Shown here piece by piece: positions 5,227 through 5,520 of a stretch of DNA of 5,520 bases (position 1 is its first letter; the number at the start of each line of letters is the position of its first letter). Source of the stretch: JBGCED01 sp045106055. GTDB taxonomy: Bacteria; Pseudomonadota; Alphaproteobacteria; CBDDJK01. The DNA lies in contig JBGCED010000128.1 in assembly GCA_045106055.1 (NCBI GenBank), positions 1 to 5,520 on the forward strand, written 5' to 3'. Made by a program: the position numbers and the translations under genes. The notes beneath the pieces were generated by a model, which worked only from the letters and a program-made list of their open reading frames with translations, made no database searches and was not told the DNA's origin.

Positions 5227-5514
5227 TCATATTGTGGGCAGCATCATAAATTTTTGCATGATCAGCGCAAATCCAAGCCGCAACCCAAGCGCCCAAATAA
5301 AAGCAATTGGCAGCAATAATTGCTTGTGGCGCAATAAAGCGGGGGTGAGCATCCAAGTGAATTTCACAAAAGGGTCACTAAGACGCACAAAATTTCGCCA
5401 AACATAATGATTAAAATTGACCGGCACAATCAGGCTAAGCGCCATGCGCGCAATCAATAGCCAGCATAAGCAGGCAAGCGCATAATTAATGATATGAAAC
5501 AGCCAAAACGCCAT
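5227..5514 (-). CDS. YggT-like small membrane protein, possibly N-terminally incomplete
   Basis: This 95-residue protein has the size and layout of single-domain YggT proteins: a membrane helix (about 4-32), an amphipathic central segment with aromatic and Arg residues (YVWRNFVRLSDPFVKFTW, about 37-54), then a second helix (about 65-90). The RLSDPFV stretch resembles the RxTEPL/DP region of YggT. YggT-type proteins are inner-membrane proteins of poorly defined function. The match is by pattern only and moderate. The ATG used is six bases from the window edge, with no stop visible upstream in the remaining bases, so the true start could be outside. It is the first visible gene of the series running into the unknown membrane protein and fliJ. 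Confidence 0.5.
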   Translation of the reverse strand: MAFWLFHIINYALACLCWLLIARMALSLIVPVNFNHYVWRNFVRLSDPFVKFTWMLTPALLRHKQLLLPIAFIWALGLRLGFALIMQKFMMLPTI

Positions 5515-5520
5515 ATAATT

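Overview
The window looks like chromosomal DNA from a flagellated, chemotactic alphaproteobacterium of modest GC content; by eye the genes are in the 40s percent and the one large gap is far more AT-rich. This placement is an inference. It rests on a DUF2889 protein, a Tat-exported DUF1501 protein, an alphaproteobacterial-style FliJ and a CheZ ending in a FliM-like peptide. I cannot name a genus.

Layout, left to right. A complete tRNA-Tyr(GTA) with encoded CCA and a plus-strand DUF2889 gene occupy the first 770 bases. The rest of the coding capacity is on the minus strand. Reading in that direction from the right edge, two small membrane proteins (the first YggT-like) lead tightly into a FliJ-like flagellar export protein. 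A 409-base AT-rich gap follows. Then comes a compact series: cheY, cheZ, a histidine phosphatase, and a DUF1501 protein with a Tat signal. Gaps in this series are 54, 21 and 17 bases, so it is probably one transcript. The DUF2889 and DUF1501 genes converge across about 105 bases.

How the genes fit together. FliJ serves assembly of the flagellar export apparatus. CheY carries the chemotaxis signal to the flagellar switch and CheZ ends it by dephosphorylating CheY. The histidine phosphatase and the DUF1501 protein have no established place in chemotaxis; only their position behind cheZ suggests co-expression.

The most unusual structure is in the gap upstream of cheY. Four copies of a CAATAGTTAAT-containing unit sit at an exact 22-base period, close to two DNA turns. 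They run into a plausible sigma70-type cheY promoter and are flanked by a perfect 6-base inverted repeat. This looks like a regulatory array that places protein-binding sites on one DNA face. Other points of interest are the FliM-like tail of CheZ, an Asn/Asp/His-rich repeat ahead of the Tat motif of the DUF1501 protein, an Asn in place of the usual Asp in its GTDHG motif, and the pairing of FliJ with two poorly characterised small membrane proteins.
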